Source: Allomuricauda sp.
GTDB lineage: Bacteria > Bacteroidota > Bacteroidia > Flavobacteriales > Flavobacteriaceae
NCBI RefSeq assembly: GCF_028280385.1
Contig: NZ_JANQLX010000003.1
Span: 434,001-498,000 of the forward strand
Length of the DNA: 64,000 nucleotides
Reading direction: 5' to 3'
Numbering within the stretch: the stretch's first letter is position 1; each line of letters starts with the position of its first letter. The position numbers were made by a program, and so were the translations under genes. This document shows positions 44,434 through 52,501 of this stretch, piece after piece. Below the pieces are notes generated by a model. That model saw nothing but the letters and a program-made list of their open reading frames with translations, made no database searches and was not told the DNA's origin.

Positions 44434-45648
44434 TCATTGTTTCCTGTGTGCTAATACTACCGGAGGTTCCCCATTAAAGGGATTGTGCATGCTGCCAATG
44501 GTTTTGGCTCCCATGGCCGAGGCCCGTAGAACACTCCGGCTTCCAAACCTCTTTCGAACATAGTCCATGGCTTGGTACAGGTTCAAGGCTTCTTCGGTAT
44601 CTTCAAAAAGGTTGATTTGATAGTTTCCCGATACCAAATGGCTAAATCGAATTCCTATTAGGCGGACCAGCATCCGTTTGTTGTACAGGGTGTTGAACAA
44701 CTCCAAAATTTTAGGGATAAGGATATGGTCTGCACTGGTATAAGGGATGCGTAGTTGCTTGGAATAGGTGTTAAAATCAGAATAACGGATTTTTACGGCG
44801 ATACAGGCGGTGAGTTTATCTCCCCTGCGCAATTGAAAGGCAAGGTTTTCGGTCATGGCGAGTAGGATACCCTTGAGTTTGGCGACATCAATGGTGTCCC
44901 GGTCAAAAGTGCGTTCGGTGGAAATGGATTTTCTATCGTGAAAGGGAATCACAGGGGTATTGTCCATCCCGTTGGCCCGCTTCCAGATGACCCTTCCGTT
45001 TGCGCCCAGTACTCGTTGCATAATGTCCATGGGCATTTCCTGTACGGTCTTCACTTTGCGGATGCCCAGATTTCTTAGGGTCTGATAGGTCTTGTCGCCC
45101 ACCATGGGGATTTTTTTAATGGATAAGGGGGCCAAAAAAGGCTTTTCCAATCCAAAATCTATTTTGAGCTGGTTATTGGGCTTGGCCTCATTGGTGGCCA
45201 CTTTTGAAACCACCTTGTTTACGGAAAGTCCGAAGGAGATGGGCAGACCGGTTTCCTTGATGATTTTTTGACGCATTTCCGAGGCATATTTATAACAGCC
45301 AAAAAAACGGTCCATTCCAGAAAGGTCGGCATAGAACTCATCAATGCTCGATTTCTCGAAGAGGGGCACGTGTTCCTTAATGATTTCCGTGACCACATCG
45401 GAATACTTGCTGTAGGTGCCTGCATTGCCCCGGATAACGACTGCTTCCGGACAGAGCTCCTTGGCCATTTTCATAGGCATGCCAGAATGAACGCCAAATC
45501 CACGGGTTTCATAACTGCATGCGGCCACCACGCCCCGATCGCTGGTGCCACCCACCAACAAGGGTTTGTTTTTGAGCTCCGTATTTATAATACGTTCCAC
45601 GGACACATAGAAAGTGTCCAGATCCATGTGTAAAATGGTCTTTTTCAT
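44434..45648 (-). CDS. dinB: Y-family DNA polymerase IV
   Basis: A 404-residue translesion polymerase. Palm motifs are HMDLDTFYVSVE and SSIDEFYADLSGM with the catalytic acidic residues; SYETRGFGVHSGMP lies in the fingers, and FGLSVNKVVSKVATNEAKPNNQ and IPMVGDKTYQTLRNLGI (helix-hairpin-helix) follow. The little-finger domain includes SISTERTFDRDT. No obvious beta-clamp peptide ends the protein. Paired with the DnaE2-like gene 256 bases downstream on the same strand, it forms a mutagenic repair set. I see no LexA-type operator upstream that I can name. Confidence 0.95.
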   Translation of the reverse strand: MKKTILHMDLDTFYVSVERIINTELKNKPLLVGGTSDRGVVAACSYETRGFGVHSGMPMKMAKELCPEAVVIRGNAGTYSKYSDVVTEIIKEHVPLFEKSSIDEFYADLSGMDRFFGCYKYASEMRQKIIKETGLPISFGLSVNKVVSKVATNEAKPNNQLKIDFGLEKPFLAPLSIKKIPMVGDKTYQTLRNLGIRKVKTVQEMPMDIMQRVLGANGRVIWKRANGMDNTPVIPFHDRKSISTERTFDRDTIDVAKLKGILLAMTENLAFQLRRGDKLTACIAVKIRYSDFNTYSKQLRIPYTSADHILIPKILELFNTLYNKRMLVRLIGIRFSHLVSGNYQINLFEDTEEALNLYQAMDYVRKRFGSRSVLRASAMGAKTIGSMHNPFNGEPPVVLAHRKQ

Positions 45649-45777
45649 TGTTTAGCTGAGGGAAAGCTAAATTATGGAAATATTCCTAAAAAATGGAAAT
45701 AATCCAATAAAAGAACTGTGAATCATCTGAGGAAAGGGCAAATGTTGTCAGGTAAAATCAGGAAAACTGCTGTTTCT

Positions 45778-46080
45778 TCACTTGAAAAGGTCGGAATGAC
45801 TCCCGATACACACCAATTTTATCACATTGGGAGATTCAATTTGGATCCAGATAATTAGCAGGTCGGGTTTTATGTGGTATTCCCAATTGTCACTGTACCG
45901 ACCCGTGAGCCTATGGGGTTTCATTTTGGATGGAATGCCATTGACCCCTTTGGATTGAAGTATTTTGAGTATGGCTGCGGTAAGTCTGAAGTCTTTTTCG
46001 TTTTTCTTTACCTTTTTTAGATCCTTTTCAAACCGGGTCGTAGGTATTAATTGATACATGCGTTGTTGGTTAAAGTTCAT
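45778..46080 (-). CDS. YafQ/RelE-family toxin
   Basis: A 100-residue type II toxin of the YafQ/RelE family, expected to cut mRNA on the ribosome. Family pattern: LIPTTRFEKDLKKVKKNEKDF, then MKPHRLTGRYSDNWEYHIKPDLLIIWIQ and CIGSHSDLF with the C-terminal His typical of YafQ. The first ATG (46080) overlaps the end of the antitoxin frame by 11 bases; an ATG at 46059 is a second choice. Its antitoxin gene is frameshifted, so the toxin may be orphaned, silent, or neutralised by another protein. Confidence 0.85.
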   Translation of the reverse strand: MNFNQQRMYQLIPTTRFEKDLKKVKKNEKDFRLTAAILKILQSKGVNGIPSKMKPHRLTGRYSDNWEYHIKPDLLIIWIQIESPNVIKLVCIGSHSDLFK

Positions 46081-46283
46081 TTAGGAACTTGTCCAAATCA
46101 TCAATGGGTGTTAGATTTTCATTGGTTCCTGCTTCCTCAATGGCAGATTTGGTTGTTCCCTACATCATTATACAGTAGGAATTCAATATAATTATTGAGG
46201 CTTCTTCTCTGCGCTTTGGCCTTGGCCCTAACGAGCTCTATCAACTCTTCGTCAAAACGGAGTGCAACTTGTTTTGTTTTCAT
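46070..46283 (-). pseudogene. Frameshifted antitoxin gene (ribbon-helix-helix type)
   Basis: From the ATG at 46283 the frame encodes a ribbon-helix-helix start (MKTKQVALRFDEELIELV, then NNYIEFLLYNDVG) and stops at 46137. Reading one base over, the rest continues as TTKSAIEEAGTNENL, TPIDDLDKFLNEL and stops at 46070, overlapping the toxin start exactly as antitoxin genes usually do. A single extra base near the CCC at about 46157-46161 explains the break. Total length would be 71 codons, normal for such antitoxins. A sequencing error or programmed frameshift are alternatives. Confidence 0.8.
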
Positions 46284-46459
46284 ACTGGGTCAGAAAATAC
46301 AAATCAGAAATATAAGATATCAGTTTGATATGCAAATGATATCATAATGATATAAAAAAGAAACAAATATCCCCTCTGATAAATGCCCATTTCGCCAACT
46401 CAAACCTCTAGAATTCCACCCAGAATAAGCTTGAGGTCCAATTTGTCAAAAATCCTTCC

Positions 46460-46467
46460 TATCTTTG
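46460..46467 (+). promoter_or_regulatory. Promoter -7 box of a candidate small RNA
   Basis: TATCTTTG fits TAnnTTTG. The nearest TTG (46443-46445) is 14 bases upstream, closer than the usual spacing. No coding sequence follows on this strand before the terminator at 46541-46569. Confidence 0.45.
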
Positions 46468-46472
46468 CCGCG

Positions 46473-46569
46473 TTGTGTTGGATTTCAATCCGTAACAGGA
46501 CTGAGATCAGGTTGAGGTATCAAAGTGATGCCCGCCAATGAAAGGCTTTCCATATGGAAGGCTTTTTTT
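46473..46569 (+). ncRNA. Candidate small non-coding RNA of about 95 nt
   Basis: The 340-base gap between the antitoxin remnant and hutG contains a promoter-like box, about 70 bases of non-AT-rich sequence without an open frame, and a strong terminator, all on the plus strand. The next plus-strand gene is over 5 kb away, so this is not a leader. Internal structure includes GGAT-TTCA-ATCC at 46480-46491. I do not recognise the family; it does not show the conserved core of SRP RNA. Confidence 0.45.
46541..46569 (+). terminator. Terminator of the candidate small RNA
   Basis: AAAGGCTTTCC (46541-46551), ATAT loop, GGAAGGCTTTT pairs along 11 positions as RNA if two G-U pairs are allowed, and a T-run to 46569 follows. 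On the minus strand no comparable T-run follows, so it faces rightward. Confidence 0.7.
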
Positions 46570-46623
46570 GTAGATGGAATTTTAAAATATACCTGAACTG
46601 ATTCCGACAACAAGAAGGAACCA

Positions 46624-47592
46624 CTAAGGAAATTGCAAATCGGTTATATGGTGAACCAGGGAAGCTGCTAGTTTGGCCGTTTGTCCGTCCACATCAAATT
46701 TAGGGTTCATCTCGGCCAAATCCACACTGATCAATTTCCCGGAAGTAATTATGGTCTTCAGGCATTCCAAAACAATCTGTGGACTAAAGCCCATGGGAGA
46801 GGGGGCGCTTACCCCTGGAGCGTAGGCCGATGAAAAACCATCCAAATCGACGGTTACATAGACTTTGTCCACCGTCTTGATAAAAGCATTGACCCAAATA
46901 TTGATCTCATCCAAAAAATGAATCTGGAAGGTGTCGGAAAGCACATAGGTAACATCCAGTTCCTTTGCCGTTTGAAAAAGATTGCGATCGTTGGCATCCT
47001 TTCGGATACCCAAACAGAGGTATTTAAAGTCAGTGCCCTCCTGCTCACATTCCAAGGCTATCTGATAAAAAGGGGTGCCGGAATTGTTGGTTTGGATGTT
47101 TTGGCGCAGGTCAAAATGCGCATCAAAATTGATGATTCCAATACTTTGCCCTTCTCTTTTGGAATCCAGGTGTTTTTTTATTCCGTGATAATGTCCGTAG
47201 GCCACATCGTGCCCCCCGCCAAGAACAATGGGAAACTGCCTTTTGTCCAGCAACATGGCCACCGCTGCTGCCAAATCGGTTTGGGCCGCTTCCATGTTTT
47301 CATCCAGACAGATGACGTTGCCGGCATCGTACAATTGAACCGTACTTGGCAGATGGTTTGGCATTTTTCCCAAACTACTTTTGATGGCATTGGGACCATC
47401 CACGGCGCCAATCCTGCCCTGGTTACGTTTTACGCCTTCGTGGCAGGCATATCCCAATAAACAGATGGATTTTTTAGGGGGCTCTGGAATTTCATCCAAA
47501 GGAACACACTTTACCTTTTCATGAAGGTATAGGCTTTTGTTACTCGTGCGCCCTTGCCAAAGCTCTGTATTGGGCTGGGAATAATTTTTCAT
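46624..47592 (-). CDS. hutG: Formimidoylglutamase (arginase/ureohydrolase family)
   Basis: A 322-residue manganese enzyme catalysing the last step of histidine use, N-formimidoyl-glutamate to glutamate plus formamide. Ureohydrolase metal motifs are GGGHDVAYGHYHG, IINFDAHFDLR and VTVDLDGFSSAYAPGVSAPSPMG. Assignment within the family rests on its place as last gene of the hut operon, four bases after hutU; arginase or agmatinase would be alternatives elsewhere. Confidence 0.93.
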   Translation of the reverse strand: MKNYSQPNTELWQGRTSNKSLYLHEKVKCVPLDEIPEPPKKSICLLGYACHEGVKRNQGRIGAVDGPNAIKSSLGKMPNHLPSTVQLYDAGNVICLDENMEAAQTDLAAAVAMLLDKRQFPIVLGGGHDVAYGHYHGIKKHLDSKREGQSIGIINFDAHFDLRQNIQTNNSGTPFYQIALECEQEGTDFKYLCLGIRKDANDRNLFQTAKELDVTYVLSDTFQIHFLDEINIWVNAFIKTVDKVYVTVDLDGFSSAYAPGVSAPSPMGFSPQIVLECLKTIITSGKLISVDLAEMNPKFDVDGQTAKLAASLVHHITDLQFP

Positions 47593-47596
47593 TGCA

Positions 47597-49606
47597 TCAG
47601 AAAAGATGGTCCAAAATATCGGTTTCCACCAAGTTAGGCAAAGTTACCTTTAATTCCGGGGTTCTCTCCATTTCCCGTTTTATGGCAAAAAGGGCTTCCT
47701 TGTTACGTGCCCAACTTCTTCGGGAAATACCATTGTTCACATCGTAAAACAGCATATTTTTAAGTCGGCGCGAAGCTGCTGCCGAACCGTCCAGGACCAT
47801 TCCAAAACCACCGTTGATCACTTCGCCCCAGCCAACCCCACCTCCATTGTGGATGGAAACCCAAGTGGCCCCCCGAAAACTATCGCCAATAACATTATGG
47901 ATGGCCATATCAGCAGTGAATTTACTGCCATCATAAATATTGCTGGTTTCCCTAAAGGGCGAATCCGTTCCGCTCACATCGTGATGATCTCTGCCCAAAA
48001 CCACTGGAGCGGAAATTTCCCCTTTTTCAATAGCCTGGTTAAAGGCTTCGGCAATTCTGGCCCTTCCTTCTGCATCGGCATACAGAATTCTGGCCTGCGA
48101 ACCTACCACTAGCTGGTTCTGTTCCGCTTCCTCTATCCACTTGATATTGTCCTGCATCTGTTGTTGGATTTCAGTAGGGGCTTCTGCTTTTATTTCCTTC
48201 ATCACCTGAAGGGCAATGTAATCGGTTTTTTGTAAGTCCATGGGGCTTCCAGAAGTACAGACCCATCTGAAGGGCCCAAAACCATAATCAAAGCACATGG
48301 GTCCCAAAATGTCCTGGACATAACTTGGGTACCTAAAATCGATTTGGTTAGCCGCCATGACATCACCTCCGGCCCGAGAAACTTCAAGCAGAAAGGCGTT
48401 GCCATAGTCGAAGAAATAGGTGCCTTTTGCTGTGTGTTTATTGATGGCATTGATTTGTCTGCGGAGGGAGTCCTGTACTTTTTCCTTAAATACGGATGGA
48501 TTTTCCGCCATCATTGTATTGGCCTCATCAAAAGACAGGCCTACGGGATAGTAACCTCCTGCCCATGGATTGTGCAATGAAGTTTGATCAGATCCCAAAT
48601 GAACAAAAATATCCTCCTCCAAAAACTCCTCCCACACTTCCACTATGTTACCTATATAGGCCAAGGACACCACTTCGTTATTGGCAATGGCTTTTTTGGT
48701 CCGCTCCACAAGTTCAGTAATGTTGGACCATAGTTCGTCCACCCAACCTTGTTGGTGACGTTTTTTGGCGGCTTCAGGATTTACTTCGGCACAAACGGTA
48801 ATGCATCCAGCAATGTTTCCGGCCTTGGGCTGGGCCCCGCTCATGCCCCCCAATCCGGCAGTCAAAAACACTTTCCCTTCCGGAGTTTCGTTTTTGTTCA
48901 ACACCTTTCGGAAAGCATTCATTACTGTAATGGCGGTACCGTGAACAATTCCTTGGGGACCAATGTACATATAGGAACCTGCTGTCATCTGCCCATATTG
49001 GGTAACTCCAAGTGCATTGAATTTTTCCCAATCATCCGGTTGGGAATAATTGGGAATCATCATGCCGTTGGTCACCACTACGCGCGGGGCTTCTTTTGAA
49101 GAAGGGAACAATCCCATGGGGTGGCCAGAGTACATGTGCAAGGTTTGTTCCTCGGTCATTTCCGCCAAGTACTTCATCGTCAACAAATATTGCGCCCAGT
49201 TCTGAAATACAGCTCCATTACCACCGTAAGTGATTAATTCTTCTGGATGCTGTGCCACGGCAGGGTCCAAATTGTTCTGGATCATAAGCATTATAGCGGC
49301 TGCTTGTTCTGATTTTGCCGGATAATCGGATATAGGCCTGGCATAAATTTTATATGTGGGCTTAAACCGGTACATATAGATTCGACCATAGGATTTTAGT
49401 TCTTCCGCAAATTCAGGAGCCAATTCCCTGTGCCAGGTTTCTGGAAAATACCGCAAGGCATTTTGGACCGCCAACTTTTTTTCCTCCGCAGATAGAATAT
49501 CCTTTCTTTTTGGGGCTGGATTTCCGCTCTTTGGATAGGGGCGGGGAGCGGGTAATTCTGCAGGAATACCTTGTAAGATTGAGGTTTTAAATGCTTGGAT
49601 TTCCAT
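47597..49606 (-). CDS. hutU: Urocanate hydratase
   Basis: An enzyme of about 669 residues converting urocanate to imidazolone propionate with tightly bound NAD. Marks include YGGNGAVFQNWAQYLLTMKYL, MYSGHPMGLFPS, VFLTAGLGGMSGAQPKAGNIAG, SDQTSLHNPWAGGYYPVG, and GSPMDLQKTDYIALQ. The length and insert pattern fit the larger Bacteroidota form. I choose the ATG at 49606 (MEIQAFKTSILQG), one base after the hutI stop; an ATG at 49636 would overlap hutI by 29 bases. Confidence 0.96.
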   Translation of the reverse strand: MEIQAFKTSILQGIPAELPAPRPYPKSGNPAPKRKDILSAEEKKLAVQNALRYFPETWHRELAPEFAEELKSYGRIYMYRFKPTYKIYARPISDYPAKSEQAAAIMLMIQNNLDPAVAQHPEELITYGGNGAVFQNWAQYLLTMKYLAEMTEEQTLHMYSGHPMGLFPSSKEAPRVVVTNGMMIPNYSQPDDWEKFNALGVTQYGQMTAGSYMYIGPQGIVHGTAITVMNAFRKVLNKNETPEGKVFLTAGLGGMSGAQPKAGNIAGCITVCAEVNPEAAKKRHQQGWVDELWSNITELVERTKKAIANNEVVSLAYIGNIVEVWEEFLEEDIFVHLGSDQTSLHNPWAGGYYPVGLSFDEANTMMAENPSVFKEKVQDSLRRQINAINKHTAKGTYFFDYGNAFLLEVSRAGGDVMAANQIDFRYPSYVQDILGPMCFDYGFGPFRWVCTSGSPMDLQKTDYIALQVMKEIKAEAPTEIQQQMQDNIKWIEEAEQNQLVVGSQARILYADAEGRARIAEAFNQAIEKGEISAPVVLGRDHHDVSGTDSPFRETSNIYDGSKFTADMAIHNVIGDSFRGATWVSIHNGGGVGWGEVINGGFGMVLDGSAAASRRLKNMLFYDVNNGISRRSWARNKEALFAIKREMERTPELKVTLPNLVETDILDHLF

Positions 49607-49607
49607 A

Positions 49608-50849
49608 TTAATTTCTTTCAAAAACTTGTTTTCCATTTTTCCAAACTGAATCCGGTTGCAACTGTCCTTGGTGATAGGTGATATCTTGGTAGTTTTCCGT
49701 TGGGAATGTTATGAAGTCCGCTAGATTACCGGGCTTAAGGGTGCCCCGGTCGTTTAATTCCAAGGCGGCTGCGGCCCTAAAGGTCATCCCAGACAGGACC
49801 TCGGTATTGGAAAGTTTCTCAAAGGTTCCCAAAATACTGGCCTGGGTTAGAAGGTCGCCCATAGGGGCCGATCCCGGATTATGGTCGCTGGCTATGGCCA
49901 ATGCACCTCCGGCATCCAAAATTCTACGTGCCGGGGTAAAATCGCAGCCAAGACCCAACGATGCACCGGGTAAAGCCGTGGCAATAACATTGCTGTGGGC
50001 CAACAGCTCAATTTCCTTGGCAGTGCTTGCTTCCAAATGATCTGCACTTACGGCGCCAAACCGAACCGCCACTTCACTGCCTCCGGTTGTAAACTGATCG
50101 GCGTGTACGGTAATGGAGAAGCCCATGTTTTCGGCCTCGGTAAAATATGGAGCTACTTCCTTTGGCGAAAAAGCACTTTCTTCTACAAAAGCATCAATTC
50201 GAGAGGCCAGATTTTCCGCTTTTAAAATGGGAAATAGCAATGCTACGATCTCATCGAGATAATCTCCCTCACCAGTCCAATCCTTGGGTTTCATATGGGC
50301 TGCCAAACAAGTTGGAATCAAATCCATTTGAATGTTTTTATTGGCCATTTTGATGGCCCTTAGCATTTTAAGCTCCTCATCCACAGATAGACCATATCCG
50401 CTTTTTACCTCCATGGTGGTGATGCCCTTGCGGAGATGCTCTTTGCTTCTTTGGACGATTCCATCTTCCAGCATGGATTGCGACGCCTTGCGGGTCTGGG
50501 TCACGGTATCCCAAATACCACCGCCCGCCTTTGCAATTTCAAGATAGGAGACCCCTGCATTGCGCATGGCATAGTCCCTGGCCCGGGATCCCCCAAAACA
50601 AATATGGGTGTGGGCGTCAATGAATCCGGGAAGACAAACCGCTTTTTCCTTGATGGGATGGACTTCCACATCCGGGGACTTTAAATCTTCAAAAACACCG
50701 ATTTTCTGGATTTTTCCTTCGAAAACCAAGATGCCCCCATTGGAGATTATGGGCAATTGATCATCATGAAGTGCTCCCTTGAGAGGAAGCCCGGTCATGG
50801 GAAGTAATTGTGTAAAGGGGCCAATAAGTTTGGTTTTGCTCATGGTCAA
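49608..50849 (-). CDS. hutI: Imidazolonepropionase
   Basis: A 413-residue amidohydrolase that opens 4-imidazolone-5-propionate to formimidoyl-glutamate. Metal motif PGFIDAHTHICFGGSRARDY, then KSGYGLSVDEELKMLR, CLAAHMKP, ITVHADQF and ADHLEAS give the family pattern; the final metal Asp is in ALASDHNPGSAP. The start overlaps the hutH stop by four bases, so the two are translationally coupled. Confidence 0.96.
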   Translation of the reverse strand: MTMSKTKLIGPFTQLLPMTGLPLKGALHDDQLPIISNGGILVFEGKIQKIGVFEDLKSPDVEVHPIKEKAVCLPGFIDAHTHICFGGSRARDYAMRNAGVSYLEIAKAGGGIWDTVTQTRKASQSMLEDGIVQRSKEHLRKGITTMEVKSGYGLSVDEELKMLRAIKMANKNIQMDLIPTCLAAHMKPKDWTGEGDYLDEIVALLFPILKAENLASRIDAFVEESAFSPKEVAPYFTEAENMGFSITVHADQFTTGGSEVAVRFGAVSADHLEASTAKEIELLAHSNVIATALPGASLGLGCDFTPARRILDAGGALAIASDHNPGSAPMGDLLTQASILGTFEKLSNTEVLSGMTFRAAAALELNDRGTLKPGNLADFITFPTENYQDITYHQGQLQPDSVWKNGKQVFERN

Positions 50850-52423
50850 TAGGTTTCAAATTCTTCTTGGTGGGGGGTGTTCCATGTGAGGTTCATGGTG
50901 GCCATTACGCGTTCCACATGGGTGATGATATCCCCTTTTTGTATGATTTCGATTCCAACTTCGATGTCATCTGAAAAAACACGGTCATGTTCCGCAAAAG
51001 ATACCTTTTTTCTCAAGTATTTATGGATTTCATCCAAAACGATACCAGATTTAAGAGGTTTTCTAAACTCGAATGCCTGGGCAGCGGTGAGCAGTTCAAT
51101 AGCCAATATTTTTTCAACATTTTCTATGATCTGAAGGGCCTTTCGTCCACTTATGGACCCCATGCTCACATGATCTTCCTGTCCCAGGGAGGTTGGAATG
51201 CTATCCGCGCTGGCGGGGAAGCACAAGCTTTTGTTCTCACTGGCCAATGCCGCAGAAGTATATTGGAGGATCATATACCCGGAATTGATTCCTGTATCTT
51301 CCATCAACAATTTTGGAACGCCTGGACTGTTGCCCTCAAGGGCCAAGTAAATTCTTCGGTCGGAAATATTTCCAATTTCGGAGGCCGCCAAAGCAGCATA
51401 GTCCAAGGCCATGGCCAAGGGTTGCCCGTGAAAATTCCCGCCGCTTATGGCCAACTCGTTGTCAATGATCACAGGATTATCGGTGACCGAATTGAGCTCT
51501 ATCTCCAACAATTCCTTTAAATGCAACCATGCATTTCTCGATGCTCCATGGACTTGGGGGATACAACGTAGGGAATAGGGGTCTTGAACCCGTTCGCAAT
51601 CGATATGATCCTCCAATATTTCGGAACCTTGCAGAAGGGTTCGAATTCTTCCGGCCACATGTTGGTTGCCCTTAAAGGGGCGGACTTCGTGCAATTTGTG
51701 GTGGAACGGTCTAATGGAGCCTTGAAGACCTTCCAACATCATGGCGCCAATAATATCGGCATGGCGCAGCGCATATTGTAATTTTTGTACCACCACAACG
51801 GCATGGGCCGCAATAAATTGGGTTCCATTGATCAGAGCCAAACCTTCTTTAGGACCTAGTTCCAATGGCTTGATCCCGGTTTTTTTGAGCATGGATGCCG
51901 TAGGCATGGTCTCGCCTTTAAATTCCACTTTGCCCAAACCTATGAGAGGCAAAAACAGATGGGAAAGGGGGGCTAGATCTCCAGAGGCCCCCACGGATCC
52001 TTGTGTGGGAACAACAGGAATGGCATCGTTCTCCAAATGCCATAGCATTCGTTCTATGGTGGTCTTGGCAATACCGGAAAACCCCTTGGCCAGGGCATGG
52101 ATTTTAAGAATAAGCATCAATTTGGCCAATTTTTTGGCAATAGGCTGGCCCACTCCAACACTGTGACTCTGCAAAATATTGGATTGGAGGATTTTTGTGT
52201 CCTCCTTGGATATTTTGGTGTTGCACAAAGGACCAAAGCCGGTATTGATACCGTAAACGATGTCTCCCTTTGCCACAATATCCTGTACCCATTGGTGGCT
52301 CAGCTCAATTTTTTTAAAACATTCTGGTGTGACCAATCCTTGGATGTTTCCATCAGCGATGCCCAAAGCGATACTTGCGGTAAGGTGATCTTCGCCAAAA
52401 TGGAATGTTTTGGGTATATACAT
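50846..52423 (-). CDS. hutH: Histidine ammonia-lyase
   Basis: A 525-residue enzyme deaminating histidine to urocanate, first gene of the hutH-I-U-G operon. The Ala146-Ser147-Gly148 triad in TQGSVGASGDLAPLSHL cyclises to the MIO cofactor. YGINTGFGPLCNTKIS carries the active-site Tyr loop, and RCIPQVHGASRNAW and SGGNFHGQPLAMALDYAALAASEIGNISDRR are further conserved segments. It is divergent from a LysR-type regulator across 78 bases that hold a TGTAAT palindrome. Confidence 0.96.
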   Translation of the reverse strand: MYIPKTFHFGEDHLTASIALGIADGNIQGLVTPECFKKIELSHQWVQDIVAKGDIVYGINTGFGPLCNTKISKEDTKILQSNILQSHSVGVGQPIAKKLAKLMLILKIHALAKGFSGIAKTTIERMLWHLENDAIPVVPTQGSVGASGDLAPLSHLFLPLIGLGKVEFKGETMPTASMLKKTGIKPLELGPKEGLALINGTQFIAAHAVVVVQKLQYALRHADIIGAMMLEGLQGSIRPFHHKLHEVRPFKGNQHVAGRIRTLLQGSEILEDHIDCERVQDPYSLRCIPQVHGASRNAWLHLKELLEIELNSVTDNPVIIDNELAISGGNFHGQPLAMALDYAALAASEIGNISDRRIYLALEGNSPGVPKLLMEDTGINSGYMILQYTSAALASENKSLCFPASADSIPTSLGQEDHVSMGSISGRKALQIIENVEKILAIELLTAAQAFEFRKPLKSGIVLDEIHKYLRKKVSFAEHDRVFSDDIEVGIEIIQKGDIITHVERVMATMNLTWNTPHQEEFETY

Positions 52424-52446
52424 TGGGATTTGTTTTAAAATTTAAA

Positions 52447-52465
52447 ATTACATTCTCTTTGTAAT
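52447..52465. promoter_or_regulatory. Palindromic operator candidate between hutH and the LysR-type gene
   Basis: ATTACA-N7-TGTAAT is a perfect 6-bp dyad; a further TGTAAT half-site lies at 52485-52490. LysR regulators bind TA-rich dyads between divergent genes, so this is the probable site of the adjacent regulator acting on hutH and on itself. Confidence 0.6.
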
Positions 52466-52486
52466 AATTACCAATACTTATTTTTG
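52459..52486 (+). promoter_or_regulatory. Promoter of the LysR-type regulator gene
   Basis: TTG at 52459-52461 and TATTTTTG at 52479-52486, 17 bases apart, fit the Bacteroidota promoter and lie 15 bases before the ATG. The -33 element falls inside the palindrome, which would allow autorepression. Confidence 0.55.
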
Positions 52487-52501
52487 TAATATTTAATAAG
52501 T

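Noticed and set aside
44156-44563. Plus-strand open frame of 135 codons rich in Phe, Ser, Tyr and Val
   Set aside because: It is a translation of the heptamer array; seven-base units give a repeating peptide in every open frame, and the rest is antisense to dinB.
46473-46569. Signal recognition particle RNA or a riboswitch for the hut genes
   Set aside because: The conserved SRP loop core is not present, and the hut genes are on the opposite strand so this cannot be their leader.
52447-52490. Classical T-N11-A LysR box
   Set aside because: The dyad present has different spacing (TAC-N9-GTA); I report it as a palindrome without claiming the textbook box.
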